Shown piece after piece: positions 1 through 12,510 of a stretch of 64,000 nt of DNA; positions within the stretch are counted from its first letter, which is position 1, and each line of letters starts with the position of its first letter. Below the pieces are notes generated by a model that saw only the letters and a list, made by a program, of their open reading frames with translations, had not been told where the DNA came from and did not search any database. The translations under genes and the position numbers were made by a program. This DNA comes from Sceloporus undulatus (taxonomy: Eukaryota; Chordata; Lepidosauria; Squamata; Phrynosomatidae), in contig NC_056525.1 of the NCBI RefSeq assembly GCF_019175285.1, positions 125,445,946 through 125,509,945 of the forward strand. Direction: 5' to 3'.

Positions 1-1903
1 AACCTCTAATATTGGGCCATAGTTGGCACTTGACTAATACCTACTTCTTAGACTTCCCTTTGACTACAACAACTTTGGGACTGATTCTGGCATTGACTTC
101 AATACTGATGTCCACATTAGGTGTTAATTCCCTAACCACACCTTGGCTTTTTCTCATCCAGAGAAAGCTGAAAACAAAGATAAGGACAAAAAAGACAAAA
201 AGGAACAGAGGGACAAAACCTGTCTCTGTTGCTTCTGCTAATTGAGCTTTTGCACTTGACAGAAATCTACTCTTCAGTCCTCTAAATTCTACCAAGGTAG
301 TTCCTGACTTGAGTGTTGGATTATGAATCTGGGAGTTTAAATCCCCATTCAAGCATAAAAAGCTACTTGGAGGCACACAAAAACAATAGCCCTTGGCAAT
401 GCTTCTTTGCTAACACCCATTACATGGTCTGGCCTTTACCATTACCTCCTGCTGTCCTGCATTCTCCAACTGCAGTCTTGGGCAAGGTCTGGGCAAGGAA
501 TTACTCAGGAGGTATTTGCCTTCCTTATACAAGTAGCACTCCCTGTATTACAGATGGTGACCTCCAAGTCATTGCTTGACATTTTGAAAGGAAGCTTCTG
601 GAGTTTTCCTCTCCATCTTGAGACAGCAGAATGTCTAACCACATAATTCATCTGTGACCTTCATCTAGAAACAGCTCCTACAGATTCCCTCATCAGCAAT
701 AGGTCCAGCCTCAATATAAAACCATTGGATTTAGAAGTTTAATTTTCCTGACACTTCCTAGTTCCACAGACTTGGTGAGCCACAATATTGACAAGTGGAC
801 CCTGAGATTCATTCTCAGGACCTCTCTCCCCACTCGTACAATTTTCAGTACGCTGACTAGGATCAACCTCCTTCTTGGTTTCCTCCACCCCCTCCTTGGG
901 TTTTCTGCTAAAGTGGGATTAATCAAGATCTCACTACTATTCATTTTGCTCTTCTCCTTGCCAGCATCCTAGACTATGTTGCTGCCCACTGACATCTACA
1001 ATCATATATTACAATCTGAACTACCACCACTACACACAGTTCTCCATTCATCCCTCCTAAACAAATCCAGTCTCTCAACAGTTTTGACAACCCCCATCAT
1101 ACCTTTCCTACTTTAGCTTTGCACCTGGTAGCTAATATCTGGGTCCTGACTCTGGACTCACCATCTGTTGCCATTTGCCAGCCCTCAGTCAGGTGATGCT
1201 GAAGGAAACTATGCCCCCAGTGCCTCCACCTCTCATCACAAATCTTCTACATCTCTGGATTCAGTGGAAAGAGACCATAACTTATTCTCTTCAACTAAGG
1301 CTGTTAAGTCCTGCACTTATCAACCTCTCTGTATGGCACAAATACAGGATCTGGAATCAAAACACCACCTACCCCACCACCCAGTGGCCCTGATCTCCCA
1401 GAGGCTCATGAACCTTTATAGGGTCCATGAGGACTTCTGCGATTTTGTTTTCAAGCACCCTGTGTCCATTTCATTAATTGTAGAATTGACTCCGGGAAAG
1501 AACAGGGATAAACTCCATTCCACTCCTCCCAACAAAGAGGGGAAGACACTTGACTTCATAGCCAAGAAATCCTCAGCAGCCCTGGTTTTTCCTGTTGCCA
1601 ATTATTAGACCGGTTTCAGCACTTATCATCATTTACTTTGGGGGAAGGTAGCTACCCATTTGCAAAAATTCCCTGAACACCTGCAGAGAACAACTTTTGC
1701 CATACATACCAAGGAGTATCAGCTTTCTGCACAACATATTATATCAGTGAGGCATGTGGCTGACCGTGAGTCCAAGACTGTGGCATGTGTGATAACTCTT
1801 CATCACTGAGTTTTACCCCACCCCAACCAGCTTTTAAAGCATTTTAAAAGGAATCAGATGAATGCCATAGCCCATTTCTGCCAAAAAATAAGTGTTTGAG
1901 GAG

Positions 1904-1969
1904 CAGTGGTGTCACCCCCCCCTTAGGTTGTTACCCGGTGCGCTCTACACACCCCTAGTGATGCCACTG
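1904..1969. mobile_element. Short hAT-like MITE
   Basis: Ends pair as CAGTGGTGTCACC on the left and GTGATGCCACTG on the right, with a C-rich core. The CAGTGG/CCACTG ends are hAT-like. I could not see a clean 8-bp target duplication. It lies inside the DIRS-like fossil. Confidence 0.45.
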
Positions 1970-2799
1970 TCACAGCACAAGCCCTCTTGGCAATTCTCAG
2001 TCTCTCAGAGATTTCATTTAGCCTTCCTTGATGTATAAATGCATACTTCCTCAGGGAAAGTTCTACTACACATCCTCCAGGAAACATTCTTCTCAATATT
2101 GTCTTTGGTGCCTTCTCACTGTTCTACCACCCTGCTTGCCAATGTAGAGTTCTCTCACCACTGGCCATTGGGTTTCACCATTTTATAAGGCTATCCTATG
2201 GAATTTGGAAAGTCCTCCTCCCACAGGCTGCTTAAATTTCACCCCCTGTACCTCGCCTTTATAGAACAAGATAGTCTTGTTACTTTGGAAGGTCGCCACA
2301 GAGCCAGTCTCCAAAGAGGATATCCCAATAGTCTTCTTTTCAAGGTATTTCTCACTCCCCAAATGGAATGAAAGTCTCTGACCCATTTTGAACTTGGAGG
2401 GCTTCAGTGCTTGCATTACCCTCTTCAAATTCAAAATTGACACTCTCTGCTGTTCTCCCATCCCACACAAGGTTTGTGATCGTGAACCTCAAAGATGTGT
2501 ATTTCCATTCACACTTCTTATCACCAGCTAGGTCCTCATCCATAGAGGTTTTGTGTCCTATCATTCAGAATTGCCACAGCACTGAGGGCCTTCACAAAAT
2601 GCATGGTGGTGATTGTAGCAATTTCAGCCCTTTGCCTGTTGTGATCTGTAGATCCTCTCTTTTAGGATGGCTTTCCTCACTGCCATACCCTCTGCCAGGT
2701 GGGTGGGGGAGCTCTGTGCTTGCAGGCATGATCTTTTTTTTTTTTTTAATCTTTTAAAATATTTTTTGTCTTACCTTTCACAAGAACAAAGCCTGCCTT

Positions 2800-3100
2800 T
2801 GTTGTTGTGTGCTTTCAAATTGTTTCTGACTTATGGTGACCCTAAGAACCTATCATGGGATTTTCTTGGCAAGTTTTTTCAGAAGGGATTTTCCCAGGGT
2901 GAGGCTCATATTGCACTCCAGGTGTGCTGACCCCTGCGATTTCTGCAAATGCAGGAAACTTGACTGCATAATTTGTGGTAGAGGGTGACAAAGTGTGACT
3001 TGCCCAGGATCACCCAGTGGGATTTGTAGCGATCAGGGATTCAAGCCCTGTTCTCCAGAGTCATCATCCACTGCTCAATCCAGTATGCCATGATGGCTCT
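2800..3100 (-). mobile_element. Sauria SINE, near full length
   Basis: Read on the minus strand it has the tRNA-derived head (ATGGCATACTGGATTGAGCA region) and the middle (CCACTGGGTGATCCTGGGCA), and it ends in the BovB-like tail GGGTCACCATAAGTCAGAAA followed by ACAACAACAA. This layout is that of the squamate Sauria SINE, mobilised by BovB. It splits the DIRS-like fossil, so it is younger. Confidence 0.8.
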
Positions 3101-3899
3101 CTGCTTCCCCTTTCCTTTTGGTCTTATTTTGAACTGGCCCAGGACATTATTTTCCCAACATACCTCCCCAGTACTGACTCTGAGGAAGACAGACACCTCC
3201 ACTCTCTTGATGTCAGGCCAGCCCCTTCTTCTACTTTGATAGGGGCCATTCCTTTTGTAAGACCACCAAGCTATTCATTTGCTATGGCAATGCCAGAGCC
3301 AGCACTTATCCAAATGGCTCACAGTGGCCATTCACCTGGCCTATGAATTGGCTCACAGTCAGTATCAGGAGCCCTCCCCTCAGACCATGGCAACCTCTGC
3401 AGCTCTTCTTCATAGTGTACCACGTTAGGTACCATGGGGTCCCACTTCTCATCCTTTAATGTTCATCCACCACTACAACACTGTCATCAGATTAAAGTGG
3501 GAGGCCACCTTTGGCCAGACTATGTTGTCAGCTGCACTGAAATAACATCCCCCTACCATTTTGCGTAAGTCTAGCTTGGTATTCTACCCATGCAAGTGAG
3601 TCTCAGAGAGCACACAAAAGAAGAGATCACTTACCTATAACTGGATTTTTGAGTTCTCATCCATGAACTCACACAACCTTCCTTGCTCCCTTCTGATGAC
3701 TGTCAATTCTTCCACATGCCTATACTTGGCTTTGTTGGACCTGGAAGTGAGCTTTCCTGTCAGAAAGCTCTGTGGATGTGAACAGTGGGAGCGGATGAGG
3801 CTGCAGTCTAAGATGCATCTCAGCAGATGTCAAGAATAACTCATGGGCTTGAGTTCATAGATGACCACTTCAAAATCCAGTTACACATAAGCAACCTGT

Positions 3900-5473
3900 T
3901 GTTGTCTCTGAAGTGCTTGTATATTTCACTTATGGTACAGTTCGTTCTGCTCGTTACTGATTTTCCGTGTATCATTCACTGAATTTCTGAGACTTTATTA
4001 TCTCCTTGTACAAAAGCTGAATTTTATAGTGTGGGGGACCTTAGTGGGACCTCCCCATCCACCTTCCATTGCCTCTCACAATATAATCCAACAACACTTA
4101 TGTTTGATAAGTATTAAAGCTTGATTTCAATATGAAACTAAAAAAACATCACATTCTTCTGTATTTTAGGTCTCCTTCGCTGAATTCATTCTGTCTTCAT
4201 TGTGTAGTGCTTTCTTTCAAAAGTGTAGCTGCTTTATTCTGCCAAGTTTCCCAAGCGATCAGTGTTTCTGATATGGAGGAGCAGGACACAAAAATCATAA
4301 TGTGAATGAGGGTCACAACTATTACCAAGGCAACTTTATGCTCCCCAGTAACCTTTCTGGTCCTCATTGTTGCTGTCTCCTTCTCCATTTGAATTATATT
4401 TCACTTCTTCCTACAGACGATCCCATCGCTCACACAGATTTTGACCCCCTTCCCTTCCACTCCTGTCCATCTATCAGGAAAGATTAAAGTCACATCTCTG
4501 CTTCAGTTCCACCTGCTTGGGTATGGATGCTGCCACATTGAGGTGGTTCACTCCTGCTTAGATTGGGTCACTGAATATGCACATTACACCTCAAGAAAAA
4601 TAATATTCAAGTGATATTTTATCACAAGAAATGGGTGTTGGTTGATGGAGGAACTATCTGACTAAGGTGGGAATATGAGAGATTTCAACACTTATTGAAA
4701 AGCAATCTTTTTGAACCAGAATTTTGAAGATTTTGATCCAAATGATTGAAATCAGGTAATTCTCTTTTACCTGCTTACATCTGCCATGTTGTAAAACTAA
4801 GTGAATCATTTTAAAAAAACAAAAACCTGTCCACAATGTGACTGTTTTTATTATTTTACAATGAAAGGAACACATTTTTAAAATAAACTTCATATTATTG
4901 TTTCTTCAAGATTCTGTATCGCTGTATTAAGAATGGCTACCTTTTATTTATTGTTATGTTATTTAAAATGAAAATATTAGATCAGTTAATTTTTTCTCTC
5001 TCTCAGATGGCTTATTTGATACAATTCTCCTTCTTCGGTGTTCATTTCCATTCTGATACAAAGCTTTGTTACTGTAGATTGATGATGGGTAGGTCTGACA
5101 GCAGTGCTGGGGAAAGTATTATTGTTATTCTTTTTTTTAAAAGGCTTCAAAGTAATAATTGTAACATTCTGTAAAATCCAGGTGACCATTTAAATGAATA
5201 TTAAATGAAGTTGTTAGTAATTTGTGAGATTGGGAAAGAGCAAACTCTGTTTATATTTTAAGACCAGATGGTGTTATTTTTTAATTTATTTTTTTCTTTG
5301 GTATTAGATGAATTGTTTAGTCTCAAGCTTCTATTGCTTTCAGATTCAGTTATCTCATCTTATTGGTGTGCTAAGCCAATAACATTTGTACAGGCTAGTA
5401 ATGGGGACAATTTTTCAGTCAGTACAGCTCAAAATACTGTTAAAAGCGCCATTTTGAGTGAGGCCAAGAGTTC
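3900..5473. other. Unique AT-rich intergenic DNA
   Basis: I see no exon, RNA gene or recognisable repeat here. The stretch 4600-5450 is AT-rich and free of obvious transposon ends, so it is the longest apparently unique stretch downstream of PAPPA and a fair place to look for conserved non-coding sequence. Confidence 0.4.
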
Positions 5474-5681
5474 ATCTGCACTGTAGAAATAATGCAGTTT
5501 GACACCACTTTAACTGCCATGGCTCAATCCTACAGAATCATGGGATCCATAATTTTGTGAGGCACAAGGGCTCAGGCAGAGAAGGCTAAAGGCCTTGTAA
5601 AACTACAACTCCCAGGTTTTCATAGGATGGAGCCACAGGACTTAAAGTGGTGACCAACTGCATTATTTCAACAGTGTAGAT
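5474..5681. mobile_element. Palindromic MITE (ATCTGCACTGTAGAAATAAT family)
   Basis: The left end ATCTGCACTGTAGAAATAAT pairs with the right end GCATTATTTCAACAGTGTAGAT, and the inner GACACCACTTTAA pairs with TTAAAGTGGTGACC. The core has an ACAACTCCCAGG box common in amniote DNA-transposon fossils. A second copy is at 49838-50011 and diverged relatives lie at 13051-13302 and 51100-51335. Confidence 0.7.
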
Positions 5682-6656
5682 GCACTCCTAGACCTCTTTG
5701 AATTTAGGATTGTTTTGTTTTGGTTTGAGCATTACCCCCCTGGCCCCAAAAATCATTATTTTGGGGCTGAAGGTGTACAAGTATGGGTTTTCCTCACTAG
5801 CCAGGTCCCCAGTATTACATGCTACTGACAGCCTACTAAACAACTATTTCAGGGGGTCTTTAAGGGGGAATTTGGAAAAGATGGCATCCTGAATGCTTTT
5901 AATGTTAAAGCCTCTACTGCCTGAAGGCTTAACATTAAAGTGTCTATCTATTACTCGAACCTCCAGCTTGTAAGTGAAGATAGAGGAGGTAACAAGGGAA
6001 TCAGTTATTTTGGATTTGATCCTAACCGGAGGGATGAACTGGTGAATGGGTGGAAACAGTGGGATCCTTGACTGGGAGATTTGCCATACAGAGGAAGGGG
6101 AAGCCAAATGTAGTCAGAATTTCATTCTGTATTTTTAAGAAATCTAATTTCAATAAACTCAGTGGAATAGCGTTTTGTGAGGTCCCATAATCTGATATAC
6201 TCAAATAGAAAGGAGTTGATGATGCATGGATGTTTCTTCAAGGTGAAATACTGAAGGCACAAGTTACATACCTTCCAGGAAGGAAGGGAGGTGCATGAAG
6301 AAACCGAGGTGGATGTACAAATAACTTTCTGATGAGATGAGATTTAAAAGAGAAATAAATAGGAAGTGGAAGAAGGGGAAATCTCCAAAGAGTAATACAG
6401 ACATATAGCAGGTACATACATGTAGGGGGAAAGTGAGAAAAGGCTTGCTAGAGAGGTTGAAAAAAAATAAAAGAGTGTGGGGGTTTTGTTGTTGTTTACT
6501 ATGTTTAGAGCAAGCGGAGGAACAAGGAAAAGTAAAGGTCACTGAACAAAGAAGAAAATGAAATGCTAACCTGGGGCAGTCTGAAGTTCAGACTGTTCAA
6601 TCCATTCTTTGACTCAGGCCTCGTTCAAATTAAATAATAAACCAGTTTGCTTTAAT
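5682..6656. other. Intergenic DNA without a recognised gene
   Basis: Short open frames occur on the minus strand (5844-6107, 6264-6542) but none has a family motif or splice context. Two matching pieces, TTTAATGTTAAAGCCT near 5898 and GGCTTAACATTAAAGT near 5927, form a local inverted repeat. Nothing else is recognised. Confidence 0.4.
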
Positions 6657-7031
6657 GGGCCCTTATTCACACTGGCACCGGATTTTCTCCAACGCGGTTT
6701 GGGGGGGGGCAGCTCTAAACCTGGTTATACTGGTTTTTCTGATTCTGAGGCATTTAGCGCATCTTTTTAAATGATTTGGTTCAACGCAAGTGAGAATGCA
6801 TTGTCGATTGGATTCAGTTCCCTATGATGCGATCATCCCTGTGATGTCGTGCATGGAGACTCCATTTTGAATTGATGCAATTGTGAATGTGAACGTGAAG
6901 TGGGTTAAATTGAAATGGGCAGGTTCAATCGCGGCAGCTAATGATCTGAACATCTATTTGGTGTCGAATCACTCCATCGATTTAAAATGATCCAACGCAA
7001 AAATCAGTTTGTGTAGTGTGAATAAGGCCCC
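6657..7031. mobile_element. MITE with GGGCCTTATTCACAC termini
   Basis: The left end GGGCCCTTATTCACACTG pairs with the right end GTGTGAATAAGGCCCC, giving a 375-bp element. Subterminal blocks rich in CGATC and TTTAAAT also pair. There is no coding capacity. The superfamily is unclear. Confidence 0.7.
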
Positions 7032-7069
7032 AGTCTTCTCTCAGTAATGTAAACAGTGCTCTTACTGGT

Positions 7070-7620
7070 GGAAATAGAATAAATGAGTAAGGAGACGCCA
7101 TCCAAAAGCAGGAAAAGAGAGAGTGAAGGAATAGCTAGTTACTCTAAATCAGTGATGGCGAACCTATGGCACGCGTGCCAGAGGTGGCACTCAGAGCCCT
7201 CTCTGTGGGCACATGTGCCATCGTCCCATCACAAAGTTTGACAATTTGTTACTAGAAAGCCAGAGGGACATGGCACTTTGCAATAAACAAGTGGGTTTTG
7301 GGTTGCAATTTGGGCACTCGGCCTCTAAAAGGTTCACCATCACTACTCTAAATGGTTTCAAGTCTCCAGGGCCAGATGGTTTGCAATGAAGAGTACAAAA
7401 TGAACTGCAGAAGTAAGATCAGGGCCACTATTTATCGCACTTGAGAATTCTAGGAGAATAGGAGAGGTCCCAGCAGACTAGAGAAGGTTGAATGTCACCC
7501 CATTTTTAAAAGCAATTATCAATCAATCACCTTGAGATCAATACCAGGAAAGGTTCTAAAACAAATAATTAATGCAACAGACTGGAAAGAGAAACAGCTA
7601 AATTGAATTATATGTACAAA
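7070..7620 (+). mobile_element. Old CR1/L3-type LINE fragment (RT region)
   Basis: Broken plus-strand reading frames give FKSPGPDG and, further on, an EVPAD...NVTPIFK-like block. These are CR1/L3 reverse-transcriptase landmarks. It carries stops and shifts and is much more diverged than the copies at 9-10 kb and 35 kb. A hAT-like MITE at 7150-7345 splits it. Confidence 0.6.
7150..7345. mobile_element. hAT-like MITE with 8-bp target-site duplication
   Basis: The left end CAGTGATGGCGAACC pairs with the right end GGTTCACCATCACTA. The flanks CTCTAAAT (7142-7149) and CTCTAAAT (7346-7353) are identical, as expected of an 8-bp hAT duplication. The interior (GCACGCGTGCCAGAGGTGGC) is a familiar Charlie-like sequence. 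The related but larger element is at 28550-29104. Confidence 0.85.
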
Positions 7621-8059
7621 TTCCAATCCTTTAACAAAGCTGTGAACAAAGGCAATGGCTGCATGACAAGGGTCCTTGCTACTGTAACAAGAGGAATCTT
7701 CTCACCCAAGGAAGCGACTTTCGGTAAGCACGTTTATTGTTTTTACACACGAACACAAACTGACCACTGTAAAGATCTGAACAACACGTATCTCTGTACA
7801 CAATGCTTTAAAAATTTAGAGTAAGTGTCATGATATGCATAATTTTTGCTTCTATTTCATTCCATCCCACCTCCCACAACTGTGTATATATGCTTTATAC
7901 CTAGGGATTTTATTATCGGTCCATAAGCATTCAAAGAAGTTTATATCCCCAAAAGTTCATGTAAAAATAAAAACCAGTTGGTCTTGAAGGTGCTGCTACA
8001 TTCCTCCCCCAACTCCCATGTTTCCCTCCTTTTTATGCTACAGGAGACTAACACAGCTA

Positions 8060-8466
8060 CTACTTTCAAAAGGAAAGTAATCAAAGATCTGGAAACCAAG
8101 CCCTGAAAGGAGCAACTTAGATAACTGGGTATGTTTATCTTACAGAAGAGAATACTAAGAGGTGACATGATAGTTACCTTTAAATGTCTGAAGGGATGTC
8201 ATGTTAAGTGAGCTTGTTTTCTGGTGCTCCAGATGTCAGAACCCGAATCAGTGGACTCAAATTGCAAGGAAAGAGATTGTCCCTAAAGTTTAGGAAGACC
8301 CTTTTTACTATAAGAACTGTTTGACAGTGGAATAGACTGCCTTGGAGTTTGACAGACTCTCTTCCCTTGGATGTCTTTAAATAGAGGTTACTGCTGTTGC
8401 GTATTCCTTCATGGGTTACACCAGATGGCTCTTGTGGTCTTTTCCAATTCAGTCATTCTATGATTC
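8060..8466 (+). mobile_element. CR1 LINE 3' fragment
   Basis: The plus strand resembles the CR1 RT C-terminus (CTGGAAACCAAGCCCTG, AAGAGGTGACATGATAG) and ends with the CR1 3' motif ATTCTATGATTCT. It is diverged and has no open frame of note. Confidence 0.8.
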
Positions 8467-8615
8467 TGCCTCTTTCTTGCGCTTTGGACTTATGCGTCTG
8501 TGACTTTGTGGATGTAAGATTTTACATTGTCTCTGCCCCACCACCCACCATTGCATGTGGTTAGTGCTGTAGCAATGGGGAGGGGGCAAATAAAGGCATC
8601 AAAATGATGACACAG

Positions 8616-8712
8616 TTTTCCAGCAGTTAAATCTCTTTTATAATAACCATTATAATTTAATAATTTATAACAACAATTTTCCTGCAGTTAAATCTCTTTT
8701 ATAATAACCAAT
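8616..8712. repeat. Local duplication of a 35-bp unit
   Basis: TTTTCCAGCAGTTAAATCTC and the following TTTTATAATAACCA occur at 8616-8650 and again, with two differences, at 8677-8712. The spacer is 26 bp of AT-rich DNA. It looks like a local duplication, not a transposon. Confidence 0.75.
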
Positions 8713-9073
8713 GCTGCAATGTTTCCACCCTTCCAAAAGACTGGCACCTTGGGGTCTCCAAAACTAGAGCTGAGATGAGGATTTACATTGTTGTTAATGT
8801 TCATGTTAAGACCAGATTGTAGTAAAGCAGTACTCTGATTCTGGCTCAGTGCTGTACCTCTCCACCCATAGACAAAATAAATACTGTACCTAGAGGATCA
8901 TTTGGCCCTGCTACTATACCCCATTTGTTAAAAAAAATTAGCCCAGTTCCATCTGTACACTAAATGGTAGTTGAAAAGCTGGCTTTTCATGTTTCGGATA
9001 TAAGTGTAATTGTTTCAACTGCTGTACTTGGACACTGTGCTTTCAGCATTTCCTGAAATGTTTGCTATCTAGC

Positions 9074-9996
9074 ATAGAATCATAGAATCATAGAGTTGGA
9101 AGAGACCGCAAGGACCATCCAGTCCTGCCATGCAGGAAATCTCAATCAAAGCATCCCTGACAGATGGCCATCCAGCCTCTGCTTAAAAACCTCTAAGGAA
9201 AGAGATTCCACTACACTCCGAGGGAGTTTGTTCCACTGTCAAACAGCCTTTACTGTCAGGAAGTTCCTCCTAATGTTGAGGTGGAATCTCTTTTCCTGCA
9301 GCTTGCATCCATTGTTCTGGGTTCTAGTCTCTGGAGCAGCAGAAAACAAGCTTGCTCCCTCCTCAATATGACATCCCTTCAAGTATTTAAACAGGGCGAT
9401 CATATCACCTCTTAACCTTCTTTTCTCCAGGCTAAACATCCCCAGCTCCCTGAGTCGTTCCTCATAGGGCATGGTTTCCAGACCTTTCACCATTTTAGTC
9501 GCCCTCCTTTGGACACGCTCCAGTTTCTCAATGTCCTTTTTAAATTGTGTTGCCCAGAACTGGACACAATATTCCAGGTGGGGCCTGACCAGAGCAGAAT
9601 AGAGTGGCACTATTACTTCCCTTGATCTCGACACTATACTTCTATTGATGCAGCCTAAAGTCGCATTGGCCTTTTTAGCTGCTGTGTCACACTGTTGACT
9701 CCCTTTCACATGTAGTCTCGTTCAGCCAGGTTTCACCCATCCTATATCTGTTCATTTCATTTTTCCGCCCCAAGTGTAGTATCTTACATTTCTCGGTGTT
9801 GAAATTTATTTTGTTAGCTTTGATCCAGCTTTCTAGTCTGTTCAGGTCATTTTGAATTTTGATCCTGTCCTCTGGGGTATTAGCTACTCCTCCTAATTTT
9901 GTGTCATCTGCAAATTTGATAAGTATGGCCCCAATTCTAACATCCAAGTCATTGATAAAGATGTTGAATAGCACTGGGCCCAGGAGAGAACCCTGT
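9074..9996 (-). mobile_element. CR1 LINE 3' end with RT fragment, fairly young
   Basis: On the minus strand it encodes the CR1 RT palm (IKFADDTKLGG, near 9890-9920), the linker, and the C-terminal block [20 protein letters not shown] to [14 protein letters not shown]. It ends in the ATAGAATCATAGAATCATAG 3' motif at 9074. Two open frames (9974-9687 and 9709-9239) meet near 9700, where part of the linker is lost and the frame shifts, so the copy is dead and 5'-truncated. Confidence 0.92.
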
Positions 9997-12153
9997 AAAC
10001 AATAAATAAGAGAATTGAGAAAAGGAGTGAGAACATTTCATGACTACGCAAAGTGAATAGAATTGTTCATTTCTAGGAAGACATTTAGTTCAGAAAGGAA
10101 ATTGGCTTGTTCACTTAAGGGCTTGTCCAGATATATTTGTTGCTGTAGTTATTGTGGTTTTTTCCTCCCAAACATCCAAACAATGTTTCTGTCATCCTAA
10201 GATGTTTCCCAGCACCAGCTGCAACATTTTATCCTTTTCCTGAAGTGGGTTTCTTTTTAATTCTGAGACATTCTGGAACAATATGCTCTGTCATTTTCTT
10301 CTTCTTCCTCCTCCTCTTCTATAGTTTCTCACCAGAATCCTGTATCACCTTTTACTTGCCCTAACATTGCATATACTTAGCTAAATAGCAGAGGTGCAAA
10401 GAAAGCCTGTTAGTGATCTGAAAAAAATGTGTATGGGGCACCAGCAAGAGTGTTTGATGCACAAATGGGACCAAAGCACATCAGTGTGCAGTGTGCAATA
10501 TGTGTGGTGTGCAGCCCTATGTCTGCATCAGGACCAAAGTGCATCAGGCCGCAATGTGCAATGCACATTAGGCACTTTGCCAGCTCTGGCATATGGTAAT
10601 ATAACAGGCCCCCTCCACTGGATATGGCTGTTGTAAAACTGCCCAATTCCAATTCCCACATGCAAAAGTCCACTTACAAAAATATAAGACCCCAGATGGA
10701 TTCTGATCATACTTTTGTACTATAATTCTGTAACTCAAACAAAATTATAATTAATTTAAAAAATCAGAAAGTAGTAAATTTGTCCTTCAAACCATAGAAC
10801 TATGTCAACAAACTGTGTTCCAGTTGTTGTTTTAAAAAGACATTTGGAAGAGCCCTTACACCACAAGCAACCTTCCAAAAGGACTGGACAAGTAGCCATG
10901 AAGGCAATAAAAACCAGCAAAATGCAAGAAGCTATATTGCACAAACTCGTGCTTCTTTGGGCCAGACTGGAAGAGCCTTAAGGCAGGTACCTCTTGTAAT
11001 AGATCCATCTGTATTCATAGATTGTGTATTTACAGATTCAACCATTCACAGCTTCAAATATTTTTCCTTCCAAAAAGCAAACCTTGATTTTGTCATTTCA
11101 TATCAGAGACAGAATTTTACTAACCCAGTGTATATAATGGAACTTGAGCGCTTATGGATTTTGGTATCCACAGGGGGTTGTAGAATTAAACCCCAGTGGA
11201 TGCCAAGGGATACCACTGTACTAGCATGCTTCATGGCCTTGGTTTTCAGTCAATATTGGCTGGAGACGTACCTCACATTGAACATTTCCAACTCTGGAAC
11301 TCCTGTTTTCTTTTAGTGTCAAGACAAAGAATGTGGGCATTCCCATTTTAATAGACTAAGATCAACATTCTAGGAATTGATATTGAGCAAGAAAACGCAA
11401 CCTGGCAGTCATCATGTGTTTATTTCCAGGAAAAATATGTCCCACTATGAAGAATTCTTTTTGCCTCTCAGTGTTGACAGTCTTTTTCCTCTTTCAAATC
11501 ATAGATCACAAGATGGAGACAGAGACAAAAGAATTGGCAGATTATTTATTTCCATAGATTTTTATAAAAAATAATTATCAAATACAAAAAAAAAAAAAAA
11601 TTAAAATAGCAGCAGCCTCAATTGTGAAGAAAACCCTTACTCAGAAAGTAGGGCAAGATGCTCCATGTTGCTGAAGGTAGTCCCACATTCCGATGCCAAA
11701 GAAATAATTCACTAGGATGGCTTTCACCCGACGGGCATATTCTGATAGCAATACTGATGGAATACAGTTCCATCATCTGTACTCAAAGCATTAACAGTTC
11801 CTAATCTTTCAGCTCATATCTTAGGAAAATGATATAGTTTAATACTGGAAGGTCTGTCTTAGGCAAATGGGGAGGGAAACCATCCTGTAAATAGTTAACT
11901 AAGGTGGGTTACCAGTCAGTGAGCTCAAGGCTTCTGAAGCCTGGGAACCCCAAATTTGTACTGTGTCAGAATCTATATTGAGGTATGAAATGAAGCAACT
12001 TGGTTGAGGTGTCAAAGACATAGCAGCAGTTAACATAGGCCACATTTTCCCCAATAATATCAGAAAATAAAACTCAGCTCTTGTAAAAAGCAAAACAAAC
12101 AAACAAACAAAAAACACCTTATTATGATAAACTTGAAGCATGTAAGACCCTAA
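9997..12153. other. Intergenic DNA, one likely Tigger-like remnant
   Basis: No gene is recognised. Near 10985-11225 the words TGGATTTTGGTATCCACAGG and GATACCACTGTA resemble Tigger/mariner-family remnants, at modest confidence. A stretch of alternating GTGCA/TGCAC words at 10480-10580 and a 15-base A run near 11587 are of low complexity. Confidence 0.35.
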
Positions 12154-12510
12154 GGCGGGTTACAGACGGGCCGTTTGCAGCGCGTCCGCGACGTGCTAGG
12201 GTTGCCTCGGGGCGGAGCATGCACACGCCCCGCAACCCGAGCACGTCACGCATGCACCGCAATTGCGCAGCACCGTCCATACGGCGCGTGCACCCGCCAC
12301 GTCACAGCTGCGCAGCTTCTAGACGGAGCTGCACAGCTGCGACGTAGCAGCCCCGCCTTTGGCGCTTTGCAGCGTCACAAAAAGGAGCCGCTTTTTGGGC
12401 TCCTTTTTCGCTGCGCAGCTGCACCGCGCTATTTGTATGTTGCAGCGCAGCTGTGCAGCAAAGTGAGGCGCTGAGGAGGCGCCTCTTTTGGGCGGTCTGT
12501 AATAAGCCCC
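12154..12510. mobile_element. GC-rich non-autonomous DNA transposon
   Basis: The left end GGCGGGTTACAGACGG pairs with the right end GGGCGGTCTGTAATAAGCCC. The 357-bp body is strikingly GC- and CpG-rich, with repeated GCGCAGCTGC words, unlike the AT-rich surroundings. Open frames on both strands come from base composition. Related elements are at 54568-54850, 57500-57972 and 60825-61195. Confidence 0.75.

Larger units (their letters stand above)
1..3899 (+). mobile_element. DIRS-like retroelement fossil, 5' end outside the window
   Basis: This is a broken, old copy of a tyrosine-recombinase (DIRS-type) retroelement on the plus strand. Recognisable parts in order are a gag-like piece near 1430-1608 (KTLDFIAKK...VANY), a reverse-transcriptase piece near 2400-2650 (the NLKDVYFHS block) and a recombinase-like C-terminal piece near 3280-3560. 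The right end (3631-3680 and 3846-3899) forms an imperfect inverted repeat built on GTAACTGGATTTT. A Sauria SINE and probably a short hAT-like MITE sit inside it. It carries many breaks. DIRS is preferred over gypsy because of the recombinase-like end and the terminal inverted repeat, but the family call is from memory. Confidence 0.6.
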
